DNA from: Mesonia sediminis
GTDB taxonomy: Bacteria; Bacteroidota; Bacteroidia; Flavobacteriales; Flavobacteriaceae
Direction of reading: 5' to 3'
Assembly (NCBI RefSeq): GCF_042684705.1
Contig: NZ_JBHULZ010000040.1
Location: 1 to 64,000 of the forward strand
Length of the DNA: 64,000 nt
Shown: positions 8,840-17,411 of the stretch, in pieces
Layout of the letters: the number at the start of each line of letters is the position of its first letter
How positions within the stretch are numbered: the stretch's first letter is position 1
Program-made: the position numbers and the translations under genes
Notes under the pieces: model-generated
Databases searched by the model: none
What the model was told of the DNA's origin: nothing
The model's input: the letters and a program-made list of their open reading frames with translations, nothing else

Positions 8840-8933
8840 TTGTGCAACGTTTTTTATTCGTTAAATTCAAAATTCGCTTTTTTCTGTTGATATAACTTTT
8901 TAATTTCGCAAAACCAGTCATCATAGAAACTTA

Positions 8934-9767
8934 CTAGTTAGTTACGGTTAACTGCATACTAATACTATATGTTTGTGATTTTTTCCATAAACCATTAATA
9001 TTATACCAACTATCAGTATAATTATCAACGCTTATTGCGTCAATTGATGGTTCATAATAATACCAGTTATTATTTTTATTAGGAAAACATTTATTTTGAT
9101 TCAAAAAAATATAATTCAAGGCGATGAAAACACCTTTTTCAGGAAAAGTTATATTTAAATGGCTTAAGTCTAATTCAAATGCGTTGTGCCCTTTTTTTAA
9201 ATTGCATATTATGTCTTCATTATTAAGGATTCTACCTGGCTTACCATTGTTATCTACGGAATAAATGAATACTGATAATATTCTATTTTTATCCGAGCAT
9301 AATGTTTTAAACTTAACTTTATCTAGGAATACTATATTTTGAGTTGGTTTTTTAAATAATTTAGAAACTTGTGATATGGTGTTATTTTGAATAGTACAAA
9401 CAATGCCTACATTTCCATTTTTAGCTTTTCCTAATTTATATTTTTTTGAATTTTTTTTCTGAGTTAAAACAACCTCACTTAATGTAATTGGTTTAATTTC
9501 CATTAAAATATTTGATGTGTTTTTAATTGGAACACTATCAAGAGTTTTATAACCAAGTGCTTCTATCTTAATTGTTGAATTTAAGTATTTATCTTTAATT
9601 TTAAATATGCCTAAAGAATCACTAGAAGTTAATATATTATTATTTGCATAAATATAAGCATATTTTATAGGTGAATTATCCTCAGATGATTTTAAAGTAT
9701 ATAGATTTTGACTTTGACTAATATTGCAATAAAAAACTATAAATAAAAAGATAAATTTTGCTCTCAT
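8934..9767 (-). CDS. Secreted CarboxypepD_reg protein, cassette C7
   Basis: The product is about 277 aa. ATG at 9765-9767 is preferred over the TTG just upstream. A signal peptide (FIFLFIVFY, then SQSQ) is followed by a carboxypeptidase-like regulatory domain at residues 20-95 with the usual SSEDNSPIKYAYIY and DSLGIFKI strands and the end motif LSEVVLTQK. Residues 150-275 are beta-rich with several tryptophans. It is probably a surface or periplasmic protein of unknown partner. Between the stop and site S7, 85 bases hold what looks like the tail of another reading frame. Confidence 0.75.
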   Translation of the reverse strand: MRAKFIFLFIVFYCNISQSQNLYTLKSSEDNSPIKYAYIYANNNILTSSDSLGIFKIKDKYLNSTIKIEALGYKTLDSVPIKNTSNILMEIKPITLSEVVLTQKKNSKKYKLGKAKNGNVGIVCTIQNNTISQVSKLFKKPTQNIVFLDKVKFKTLCSDKNRILSVFIYSVDNNGKPGRILNNEDIICNLKKGHNAFELDLSHLNITFPEKGVFIALNYIFLNQNKCFPNKNNNWYYYEPSIDAISVDNYTDSWYNINGLWKKSQTYSISMQLTVTN

Positions 9768-9854
9768 CAATAAACTATTTCAAATAATAATCAAACTTCA
9801 AAACCAAAATAAAATTCAAATGTCACTAAAAATTTTGATTTATAAATGTTGCAC

Positions 9855-10030
9855 AACTCGTAATATCAACCCAAATATACACTTTTAATAACAGTTCCTT
9901 ATTGGATAAAATGCATCAAGGATATTGGCTCGTAATTAAAATAGGTTTACCTTAACCTATCGAGTTGACTTGACTTAAAAGGGATAGAAAGCGCGATGCA
10001 AGCTGTACCAGGCATTCGAACGCTTAGTTA
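9855..10030 (-). repeat. Cassette site S8, type A short form
   Basis: About 176 bp with the same two ends as a long type A site and the GGTACAGCTTG segment. It lacks the internal part of about 250 bp, jumping from ACAGCTTG straight to CATCGCG. It separates C8 and C7. The TATATTTG box is at 9872-9879, and the inner arm reads ATTACGAG instead of ATAACGAG. Confidence 0.85.
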
Positions 10031-10052
10031 TTGTAAGTAGCGCTTTTTTAGT

Positions 10053-10847
10053 TCACTTACTTAATTTCAAAATCCGAAATGCTCCTTGAATTACCAATGC
10101 AAAAACAATTGTTCCGATAATCAAATCAGGTTTATTAGAACTCAAATAATGCACTAAAATTCCTGCAATAATTACTCCCAAATTGATAATCACGTCATTC
10201 GAAGTGAAAATCATACTCGCTTTCATATGTGCTTCTTCTTTGCTCTTTGACTTTTGCAAAATATAAAGACAAATTCCGTTTGCAATAAGTGCAAAAATCG
10301 AAACTATAATCATTGTTGAAAAATCGGGAAGTTTCTCGTTTCCGAAAAATCTTCTCAAGACTTCTACAAATCCAATAATCGCAAGTATTATTTGAAAATA
10401 TCCAGCAAGTTTGGCAATCCGTTTTTTCTTTATTACTGTTCCGCCAACCGCAAACAAACTAATTCCGTAAACAAAACTATCGGCAAGCATATCCAAACTA
10501 TCGGCAACCAATCCCATTGATTTCGAGATGAGCCCTGTGGTCATTTCGATAATGAAGAAGACAAAATTTATCGCCAGTACAATCCAAAGTAGCTTTTTTT
10601 GGTTGGTGTTTTCTACAAAATCTTTTTTGTTGGTTTCTTCGGTCGAGATTTTCTTTCCGCCTAATTTTAATTCGATAATTGACTTTTCAATTTGGTCGTT
10701 ATGACCATCGTGAAAAACGGTCAATTTTCGGTTGGGAATGTCAAAATCGAGATTTTTGATTTCTTCAATTCCGTCCAGTTTCATTCGGATTAGATTTTCC
10801 TCGGAAGGACAATCCATTTTACTGATTTCAAAAATTGTTTTGTTCAT
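10053..10847 (-). CDS. CDF cation efflux transporter with N-terminal HMA-like domain
   Basis: The product is 264 aa from ATG at 10847, placed one base after the stop of the TonB receptor gene. Residues 1-65 are an HMA-like ferredoxin fold with the MDCPSEE motif. Then come six membrane helices with cation-diffusion-facilitator motifs (LVADSLDMLADSFVYG in helix 2, TSNDVIINLGVI in helix 5), so it probably exports a divalent metal from the cytoplasm. The last about 140 codons are almost identical to the gene at 19688-20482, while the first part is clearly diverged. This is a sign of gene conversion or recombination. It is co-transcribed with the Fur and TonB genes. Confidence 0.88.
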   Translation of the reverse strand: MNKTIFEISKMDCPSEENLIRMKLDGIEEIKNLDFDIPNRKLTVFHDGHNDQIEKSIIELKLGGKKISTEETNKKDFVENTNQKKLLWIVLAINFVFFIIEMTTGLISKSMGLVADSLDMLADSFVYGISLFAVGGTVIKKKRIAKLAGYFQIILAIIGFVEVLRRFFGNEKLPDFSTMIIVSIFALIANGICLYILQKSKSKEEAHMKASMIFTSNDVIINLGVIIAGILVHYLSSNKPDLIIGTIVFALVIQGAFRILKLSK

Positions 10848-10848
10848 T

Positions 10849-13032
10849 TTAGTCGTCATCTTCGTTTCCAAAAGGTTTGATAATTATTCCAACGCTAAAT
10901 ATAAAACCGTCTGTTGGTGCATAGATTTCGGGAAATTCTGGATTGTCGTGTGGTGGCAAAACCAAAGGCGAGAATTTGCTTTGTCTTCTATCGGTAAAGT
11001 TTTCAAAATTCACAAAAGCACTACCAAATTTAAAGTTTCGCATTAACAATAATCCCATCGTTACAAAATCGGTTGTTTCTGTTCCATTAGACAAAAATTG
11101 TTTTCCTGTGTAAAACGTTTCATAACCGATTCGCCATTTTTCAGATTCGTACATCAAAACACTTCCTGCGTTATGTTTTGCAGTTAGAGGTTTTTGTGGA
11201 TTGCCAGCCAAATAATTCAATTTTGTGTCAATGAGTGCATAATTCAAGAACCAACGAAAATCTTTATAGGTAAACTTGATGTTTGTTTCAGCACCTTTGC
11301 TCAAAATTTCATCTGTTGCATTCTCAAATTGGAAAAATCCATTATCAGTTGAATTTAACAGTAATGCATCATTAATCGCAGTTATATAAAACAGTTGATT
11401 AATAGAAAAACCAATTGTTTCAAATAAACGTGTTTGATAGTTGAAGTCAAGATTTACACCGTAAGAACGTTCCGCATTTAGTGAAGATTTATCAATACCA
11501 AGTACATTTTCAAAATTGATAAATTCCGCCTCTTCTGTAAAAATATCAGGAATTTTGTAACCTAAACCACCACCAATTCTGCTGGAAAATCCGCTATCGT
11601 TTTTGTATAGCAATGAAACTCGTGGAAGCGGGAAAAAGCCAAAATCGGTATTGTAATCTGCTCGCAATCCTGTTTCCAAAATCCAATTATCCGAAATGTC
11701 ATAAATGTTATTTACAAATGCTCCATAAGTTATATCCGTTTGGTCGCGTTGCAAAGTTGCATTATCATTTTCATCAAAATCAGAAGCATATAGGTTTGCA
11801 CCAAAAATCCAATCAGTTTTATTGGCTGACTTTTGATAGTTTATTTCTGTGAATGTATTGGTTTGTTTACCGTCAAATGTAAAATCGGGAATGGTCAGTT
11901 CTCTGTCGAAGAACGAGATACTATTTTTGATAGTTAATGAACTGACGGAATCTATTTGAGTTTCGTAAACCGCTTGACTGCTCAATCTTTTCGATACGTT
12001 TTCTTCGGTATATTGATGGACGCCATTTTCGCCACTTTCAATTTTTGTGATGTCGCCACCAATTCTGTCGTCATACGTTCCGTTTAAGCCAAACCAAAAT
12101 GTTGTTTTTTCCGATGGATAATAAAAGAACTTTGGGTTGAATGAAATCGAAGTTGTTTTTGGCAAGTTACTAAAGTCATCATCTTCTGGGTCATACGCTT
12201 TTTGATAATGACCTGAACCATAAAGTGAAACACCAAATTTTTCATTTCGTTTGCTATAAAATACATTCGCAGTACTTCCTAACGCTTGTGTTTGTGTCAA
12301 CATAATATCCAAAGTTGGTTCTTCATCTGGTGTTTTTGATACCATATTTATCAAACCTCCAATTGCTCCACCACCATAAAGTGTTGATGAACTTCCTTTT
12401 ATTATTTCAAATTGTTTTAAGTCCAATGGCGGAATTTGTAAAATACTCAAACCGCTGGAAAAACCGCCATAAAGTGGAAATCCATCTCTCAAAAGTTGTG
12501 TATAGCGTCCATCGAGACCTTGAATTCTAATGTTGGTATTTCCGCTACTTAACGAAGTTTGTTGCATCTGTATGCCTGTACTTTCTCGAAGTACCATTGA
12601 AATATTTGTCGGGTTCATTACTGCTTTTTCGCCTAATTCTTCCGCTCCAATAAATTCAATTCGAGTTGGAATTTTTCTAACAGTTCGTGTACTTCTTGAA
12701 GATTGTATGACAACTTCGTCAAGTTCATTACCTCCAGATTCGAGCTTGAAAGCGAACTCCTTTTTTGTTCCAACATCAATAGTAGTTTCTATGGTTTTGA
12801 AGCCTATGTATGAAATTTTTATAATGTGGTTTCCATTTGGGATTTCTGTAAATGTGGCAATTCCGTAAAAATCTGTTACTGCTCCTTTTGCTAATTCTTC
12901 AAAATAGACGGTAGCACCCAATAATGGTTCGTTGGTTCCTGCATCGCTAACAGAAATGGAAATATCGCTCGTCTGTGAGAACGATATGATTGATACGAAT
13001 AAAAATAATGTGTTTAAAAATATGTTTTTCAT
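10849..13032 (-). CDS. TonB-dependent outer-membrane receptor
   Basis: The product is 727 aa: signal peptide (residues 1-19), CarboxypepD_reg domain (20-105, ending LDEVVIQSSR), plug domain (about 115-235, with NIRIQGLDGRYTQLLRDG), and a beta-barrel to the C-terminus. It imports a ligand across the outer membrane with TonB energy. The position between a Fur-family regulator and a CDF metal exporter suggests a metal or metal-complex ligand. Spacing is 67 bp to the upstream fur-like gene and one base to the downstream CDF gene. It is long for a cassette gene and sits in unit C8, whose ends do not match. Confidence 0.9.
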   Translation of the reverse strand: MKNIFLNTLFLFVSIISFSQTSDISISVSDAGTNEPLLGATVYFEELAKGAVTDFYGIATFTEIPNGNHIIKISYIGFKTIETTIDVGTKKEFAFKLESGGNELDEVVIQSSRSTRTVRKIPTRIEFIGAEELGEKAVMNPTNISMVLRESTGIQMQQTSLSSGNTNIRIQGLDGRYTQLLRDGFPLYGGFSSGLSILQIPPLDLKQFEIIKGSSSTLYGGGAIGGLINMVSKTPDEEPTLDIMLTQTQALGSTANVFYSKRNEKFGVSLYGSGHYQKAYDPEDDDFSNLPKTTSISFNPKFFYYPSEKTTFWFGLNGTYDDRIGGDITKIESGENGVHQYTEENVSKRLSSQAVYETQIDSVSSLTIKNSISFFDRELTIPDFTFDGKQTNTFTEINYQKSANKTDWIFGANLYASDFDENDNATLQRDQTDITYGAFVNNIYDISDNWILETGLRADYNTDFGFFPLPRVSLLYKNDSGFSSRIGGGLGYKIPDIFTEEAEFINFENVLGIDKSSLNAERSYGVNLDFNYQTRLFETIGFSINQLFYITAINDALLLNSTDNGFFQFENATDEILSKGAETNIKFTYKDFRWFLNYALIDTKLNYLAGNPQKPLTAKHNAGSVLMYESEKWRIGYETFYTGKQFLSNGTETTDFVTMGLLLMRNFKFGSAFVNFENFTDRRQSKFSPLVLPPHDNPEFPEIYAPTDGFIFSVGIIIKPFGNEDDD

Positions 13033-13099
13033 CTGCTTATTCTGATTTAAAAGAATAGTACAAATGTAAATTCCTTTTATTGCAACTCGATTGCAAAGA

Positions 13100-13510
13100 T
13101 TACTTGTTGCAGTTGTCGCACAAGCCTTTTACAACCATATTAGCTTGTTGTAGTTTGAAGTTTTGAGGAAGTTCAATTTGAGGAATTGGAACATCGAAAA
13201 GGCAGAATGTTTTATCGCAGTTTGTACAGTAAAAATGATAGTGCAAATCCTTTGGGTCGCAGTTACAGCCTTTGGCACAAACCGCATATTTGGTCATTCC
13301 AGAACCATCTTCAATGCTGTGGATAACTTTGTTTTCCTCAAATGTTTTCAGCGTTCTGAAAATCGAACTTCTGTCAGTATATGCCAATGCGTTTTCAATA
13401 TCTTTCAACGATTGTGCTTTTTCTTGGCTCAAAAGATGACGTAAAACCACAGTTCTGACTGCGGTGTTTTTTACTTTTTTTATTTTTAGGATTTCTTCTT
13501 CGGTTTGCAT
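13100..13510 (-). CDS. Fur-family metal-responsive repressor
   Basis: The product is 136 aa with an N-terminal winged helix (SSIFRTLKTFEENKVIHSIEDGSG) and a C-terminal metal and dimer domain holding the HYHFYCTNC pattern and a second CDNC pair at the end, the usual structural zinc site. There is an extra CAKGCNCD cluster in the hinge. It probably controls the downstream TonB receptor and CDF genes. It is related to the Fur-like genes at 35613 and 39018 on the island, which share the KAFEEKGIVHQIEDG-type segment. Confidence 0.88.
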   Translation of the reverse strand: MQTEEEILKIKKVKNTAVRTVVLRHLLSQEKAQSLKDIENALAYTDRSSIFRTLKTFEENKVIHSIEDGSGMTKYAVCAKGCNCDPKDLHYHFYCTNCDKTFCLFDVPIPQIELPQNFKLQQANMVVKGLCDNCNK

Positions 13511-13674
13511 TTTCCTAATGTATCATTTTTTTCGAGCGTTGGCGAAAAACAGCTCTTTTATTTTTTTAGCGTTGGTATTTCGCGTTGGCAAAAAAATAAA
13601 TGTGCTGTTTGTGCGGTTGGCTTTTTTAGTTCAAATGTTGAATTTAGCACGATTTTTTGCATTATGCACAACGG

Positions 13675-13783
13675 CAGTCCGTCTCAAAACTCAAAACAAC
13701 CTTATGAGAATCAAGTATTCTAAAATTTTCTCAGGTAGCTACCCGAATACTCAATACAAAATTAGAGGTTTTGAGACAGTCTG
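13675..13783. mobile_element. MITE-like element, 109 bp
   Basis: The ends are inverted repeats: CAGTCCGTCTCAAAAC on the left and, reversed, CAGACTGTCTCAAAAC on the right (two mismatches). The direct repeat ACGG flanks it at 13671-13674 and 13784-13787 and looks like a 4-base target duplication. There is no coding capacity. It sits just upstream of the fur-like gene at the start of unit C8, so it may have disrupted the leader. Confidence 0.65.
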
Positions 13784-13795
13784 ACGGGATTGTAT

Positions 13796-13913
13796 AACGC
13801 CTCGTGTTGTGCGCTTGTGAAGTTACGTATTTTTCAGTTAAAGCTAGTTTTGTTATAAATCTGTAAGAAATCAAATACTGTTAACCAGCCGTGCACAATA
13901 CGCGTTATACGTT
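13796..13913 (-). repeat. Cassette site S9, type B
   Basis: The arms GTATAACGC (13793-13801) and GCGTTATAC pair as the outer stem. Inside, GTGTTGTGC-like and GCACAATAC-like arms also pair. No C(GNNA)G loop is present. It separates C9 (end arm at 13914-13922) from C8. Confidence 0.75.
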
Positions 13914-13924
13914 GTTGCCACCAG

Positions 13925-14464
13925 TTATTTTTTCCATTTATTTCTTTTTTCATTCCATTCTTTCCAGAACTGCAAATATCCTCTTCGGTCAAATTCGTCT
14001 TCCGGGATTTCTTTTTCAGGACTATTTTTATAAAACTCCTCAACTTCATCGACAAAACTTAAAACTTCGCTTTTATAATTCTCAAAATCAATTTTTGTTT
14101 CAGTTCCGCTTTCTGTTTTCAGCGTTACAATTCCGTTTTCGTGAGTAACTTCCCAATCAATTCCAGTCGGACAACTTCCAATATAAACTTCTTCCATATC
14201 ATTTTCAAATACCAAAAAGTGTCCACAACAAGGGACTAATTGGTCTCCAACGGGATTTTCCTTTGTGTGATTCCGTTCCAAAGTACGAAGTAAGAGTTGA
14301 GCGGTTGCACTAATCGTCCAGCCACTATTTTCGGTTTGGTCAACAACAATTTCATTTCCAATATTCACTCGTATTTGTCCGTGAGCACATAAGTCAGTTT
14401 GAGTATCTGTTTCAGATATCCAATTTGTTTTTAGAAGTTCAATTTTGAAGTTTTCCGAGGTCAT
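13925..14464 (-). CDS. Unknown cytoplasmic protein, cassette C9
   Basis: The product is 179 aa with no signal peptide. Residues 20-60 contain LCAHGQIRVNIGNEIV and a WTISATAQLLLRTLE helix. The middle has a PCCGHF motif with two adjacent cysteines, and the last 60 residues are charged helices with several tryptophans. This is a compact single-domain protein of a family I cannot name. It is the sole gene of C9, with start arm TTGCCACCA (14473-14481) and complement at 13914-13922 matching exactly. Confidence 0.7.
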   Translation of the reverse strand: MTSENFKIELLKTNWISETDTQTDLCAHGQIRVNIGNEIVVDQTENSGWTISATAQLLLRTLERNHTKENPVGDQLVPCCGHFLVFENDMEEVYIGSCPTGIDWEVTHENGIVTLKTESGTETKIDFENYKSEVLSFVDEVEEFYKNSPEKEIPEDEFDRRGYLQFWKEWNEKRNKWKK

Positions 14465-14479
14465 TTTTTAATTGGTGGC

Positions 14480-14902
14480 AACTCGTTATATCAACCCAAA
14501 TATACACTTTTAAAACAATTTTGTACTGGGTAAAGCGCTACCAGCTAATTGCGATGTAAATAAGATAGAGTCATCATTAACCTGTCGAGTTGACTCGGTT
14601 TAAAAGGCAAGGTGAACGCGATGCAACCGCGCACTAGCGGGGATAGCAATAAACCATTCAATACGCAAAGAGGTGCAATTTATAAGCTTTTTGGGTATCC
14701 TAAGTCTACCGCTAAGAAAAGAAATGTGGCTAATCATCTCTAAAAGAGCAGCACAGCAATAGATTAATCCCCATAGTACCAACCGACAAACAGCCGGGTT
14801 AGTCAATACGGCGTTCTTGTTAGGCTGCCGAAAAAAGAAGTCGTGACAAGCTGTACCGGCCACACAGCTTGCCCCGATTTTTCATTGGGGAACGCTTAGT
14901 TA
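14480..14902 (-). repeat. Cassette site S10, type A long
   Basis: A type A site of 423 bp between C10 and C9. The part close to the C9 crossover (TTTTGTACTGGGTAAAGCGC and neighbours) resembles S6 more than S3, so type A sites themselves look mosaic. The TATATTTG box is at 14497-14504. Confidence 0.9.
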
Positions 14903-14917
14903 TTGTGCGTTCGTTTT

Positions 14918-15553
14918 TTATTTCCATTGTCTGTTTTTTAAGTTGGTTTTCTTTAATGAATATCCATCGTTAAAAAACAATTTTCCATTTTCTAAAGTCA
15001 TTATTTTATCAGTCAAAAATCTTGGTACAGCATTTAAGTCCAAATCCCTTACAATAATTTCTATTTCGTTAAAATTCGGATTGTCGATTTTTATAGTTTC
15101 TTTTTGTCCTAAATAATGATATGTAATCGTCTTAATTTCTTGAGCTTTCAATTCCGCAATTCCATTCACGTCAGCCGCTTTTCCCTCGTTTTGGTCATTA
15201 ATTACAATAAATGCTGCTGCAAGTGGTAATTCTAAATCTCGGATTGTGATTTTCACGTTGTCAATTCGGTCAGGATTTATTTTTCCGCTATAAGTCGTGC
15301 TTGGGTTTTTTGGTTGTTCAAATGTGTTTAATTTTATACTGTCTTTGGATATTTGCTCCCAATTTCCTTTTACAACAGTTCCACCATCAACATCCATAAA
15401 AATGAAATATTCAAAAGTTTTGTCCGATTTCAGTTCAATTTGAGTACAAGCTAAATAATTTTTTCCGCACTTTCCATATAAACCAATTACCGATTTATTC
15501 GTTGAGCACGAACCAAAAAAAAGTAACATTAAAATCAGTTTAATGTATTTCAC
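14918..15553 (-). CDS. Lipoprotein of unknown function, cassette C10
   Basis: The product is about 211 aa from a GTG at 15553, chosen because it places the hydrophobic stretch and lipobox (LLFFGSC) at a normal distance. The longer frame starts inside the site core at 15574. Beta-rich segments (KSDKTFEYFIFMD, GTVVKGNWEQISKDSIKL) recall small lipocalin-like or META-like lipoproteins. A CarboxypepD-like or transthyretin-like stretch follows (residues 110-165). No enzyme motif is visible. It is the sole gene of C10, with end arms TTGTGCGT matching over 8 bases. Confidence 0.65.
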   Translation of the reverse strand: MKYIKLILMLLFFGSCSTNKSVIGLYGKCGKNYLACTQIELKSDKTFEYFIFMDVDGGTVVKGNWEQISKDSIKLNTFEQPKNPSTTYSGKINPDRIDNVKITIRDLELPLAAAFIVINDQNEGKAADVNGIAELKAQEIKTITYHYLGQKETIKIDNPNFNEIEIIVRDLDLNAVPRFLTDKIMTLENGKLFFNDGYSLKKTNLKNRQWK

Positions 15554-15574
15554 GGGTTTTCTTAAATGACGCAC

Positions 15575-15696
15575 AACGGTTTTGTTTATCTTTCAGTTGT
15601 GGGAATTTAGGAAATGAAGATAGTAAAAAGAAATGACTTCGACGCGCCAGCGTCTGTGTCCGCAGGACACAAAGCCACGATTGAAGATAAACGTTG
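15575..15696 (-). repeat. Cassette site S11, type B with two mini-hairpins
   Basis: A type B site of 122 bp between C11 and C10. The outer arms are GATAAAC/GTTTATC with AACG/CGTT. It holds two adjacent hairpins: GACGC-GCCA-GCGTC (15641-15654) and TGTGTCC-GCA-GGACACA (15655-15671). Both loops are closed by C-G and fit GNNA or GNA. Confidence 0.88.
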
Positions 15697-15710
15697 TTGT
15701 GCAAAGTATT

Positions 15711-16286
15711 TTAATTCGTTTTAAAAGGACAAGAAGTCCAAGGATAAGCACATTGGTCTTTTCTTTGTAACCATCCAATTTTTTTTTCACCATTAGTAAT
15801 AAATGATACTTTAGCCCAAAGTCCGTTTATTTCTATTAGTTCTGTTTCCATAAACTTTTCAGATTGATAAACTATATCAGAATTTAAATTAGGGTTTTTA
15901 AAGAATTTAATTCCAATCTCTTGTGAAACATTTAGATCCGCAATATTTATTTTTAAGTTTTTTGCGAGAATCCAACTGTCTTTATATTTTTTAAAATCAT
16001 TTGCATCTTCATTATCACCGCACGAAGGAACTACCAGAATATTTTCAATCTTTAACCAACCATTTTTTGAATCGGAAATTGCGAATTTGTACCAACAATT
16101 CTTTTCAGTCAATTGATTCAATTCGCCAATTTTATATCCATTTGGTTTATTGAAAATTAGAATTGATTCATTTGATTTTTTAGAGTAATAACATTCAACA
16201 AAATCCTCAAAGAATATTTTTTGAAATTCTTGTGCTGAAATATTTAAAGAAATCAGAATTGTTAATATTAGAGTGAATTTTGTCAT
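15711..16286 (-). CDS. Secreted SH3-like domain protein, cassette C11
   Basis: The product is about 191 aa from ATG at 16286. The upstream GTG at 16295 lies inside the site core. A signal peptide (LILTILISLNISAQ) is followed by two stretches resembling bacterial SH3 repeats: CWYKFAISDSKNGWLKIENI at residues 63-82 and a second near residues 140-175 ending KKIGWLQ. Such domains bind cell-wall peptides or other ligands. Four cysteines suggest a periplasmic location. It is the sole gene of C11, and its arms TTTGCACAA (16289-16297) and TTGTGCAAA (15697-15705) match. Confidence 0.7.
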   Translation of the reverse strand: MTKFTLILTILISLNISAQEFQKIFFEDFVECYYSKKSNESILIFNKPNGYKIGELNQLTEKNCWYKFAISDSKNGWLKIENILVVPSCGDNEDANDFKKYKDSWILAKNLKINIADLNVSQEIGIKFFKNPNLNSDIVYQSEKFMETELIEINGLWAKVSFITNGEKKIGWLQRKDQCAYPWTSCPFKTN

Positions 16287-16295
16287 ATTTTGCAC

Positions 16296-16473
16296 AACTC
16301 GTTATATCAACCCAAATATACACTTTTAAAACAATTTCTTTATTGGTTAAAGTGTAACTAAGTTATTGAGGAGTGAATGTGTTAGAGTCAGATTTAACCA
16401 GTCGAGTTGACTCGGTTTAAAAGGCAAGAAGAACGCGATGCAATCGCGCAGCAGCGGGGGGAAGGTTTAGTTA
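16296..16473 (-). repeat. Cassette site S12, shortened type A
   Basis: About 178 bp. The half near C11 is a normal type A end with the TATATTTG box at 16313-16320. The half near C12 is cut down to GCGATGCAATCGCG, a G-rich run and GGTTTAGTTATTGG, so the usual AAGCGTTCCCC start is lost. Confidence 0.75.
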
Positions 16474-16487
16474 TTGGCACTAGTTTT

Positions 16488-17189
16488 TTAATTATTGAAA
16501 TCAACTATGTAATCCAAAGTTTTTCCTGCATCGATAAATAGCGTATCGTTTTCTCTCGTTGTTATATCGTTAATTTTACGTACAATTTCAATAACCACTG
16601 GTTGATTTCCTGCTGTTTCCAATAATTGATTGCTGTCAAACTCGTTTGTCCAACCTCTTATATTGCCATCGATAGATTGAGAAAAACCTGAGGGTCGTGG
16701 ATATTCAAAATTTGTCCAAAGTCGGTCACTACCTTGGATGTCGTCAAGATTTAATAGAGTTAAATTCACAAAAGCTTTCTTAACAATATTATGGTTCCGA
16801 ACAACCAAAGTATCCCGAACAGATGGAATTGACGGCATTCCATTCAAATCTGAACGAAGAAATTCATTTTCATTAAGTCTATCAAATCTCATTCTATGAA
16901 TTCCGCTTTCTAATTCGTCGTCTCGCATAAAGAAACTTATACTAAAGTCGCCATTTGAGTCAGTTCTTGCAGTCGCTTTTGTTCTTACTGTTCCGAATCC
17001 TAAGCTTGTATTGTCCCAGACAACAGTAATTTTCTGATTTGTTATTGGTGTAGTTCCATCATCAGTCATCAATTTTCCGACTATTTCAGTACAATCTGCT
17101 TCACAGTTTTGACTTATTAAATCATCTTCCTTTTCGCAACTTTGAAACGCAAAAGCAATTATTACCAATATTATTAAACTCTTTTTCAT
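16488..17189 (-). CDS. Lipoprotein with transthyretin-like domain, cassette C12
   Basis: The product is 233 aa with a lipoprotein signal peptide (lipobox FAFQSC near residue 18). A short Cys-containing linker (CEADC) leads into a prealbumin or CarboxypepD-like beta domain (GKLMTDDGTTPITNQKITVVW ... TDSNGDFSISF), residues 35-95. The C-terminal part is beta-rich. It is probably a surface-exposed binding protein. The start arm TTGCCTACA (17206-17214) and the end arm (16474-16482) do not match, in line with the damaged site S12. Confidence 0.7.
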   Translation of the reverse strand: MKKSLIILVIIAFAFQSCEKEDDLISQNCEADCTEIVGKLMTDDGTTPITNQKITVVWDNTSLGFGTVRTKATARTDSNGDFSISFFMRDDELESGIHRMRFDRLNENEFLRSDLNGMPSIPSVRDTLVVRNHNIVKKAFVNLTLLNLDDIQGSDRLWTNFEYPRPSGFSQSIDGNIRGWTNEFDSNQLLETAGNQPVVIEIVRKINDITTRENDTLFIDAGKTLDYIVDFNN

Positions 17190-17212
17190 AGACGTTTTTC
17201 ATAATTGTAGGC

Positions 17213-17388
17213 AACTCGTTATATCAAATCAAATTTACATTTTTAATACAATTTTGTACTAGATACAGTGCATCAAGGTTATTGGATCGTAATTAAAATA
17301 GGTTTACCTTAACCTGTCGAAGCTATCTTGGTTTATAGGGCTATGAGAACGTGACGCAAGCTGTACCAGACATACAAAGGCTTAGTTC
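17213..17388 (-). repeat. Cassette site S13, type A short form, diverged
   Basis: About 176 bp, closest to S8 but with many substitutions (AAGAACTAAGCC start, GTCTGGTACAGCTTGCG). The -7-like box here is TAAATTTG at 17230-17237. It separates C13 and C12. Confidence 0.75.
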
Positions 17389-17411
17389 TTGTGGTGTAGT
17401 TTTTATTCTAA

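Noticed and set aside
197..17388. CRISPR array
   Set aside because: Repeats are 120-424 bp, are separated by whole genes, and no cas genes are present.
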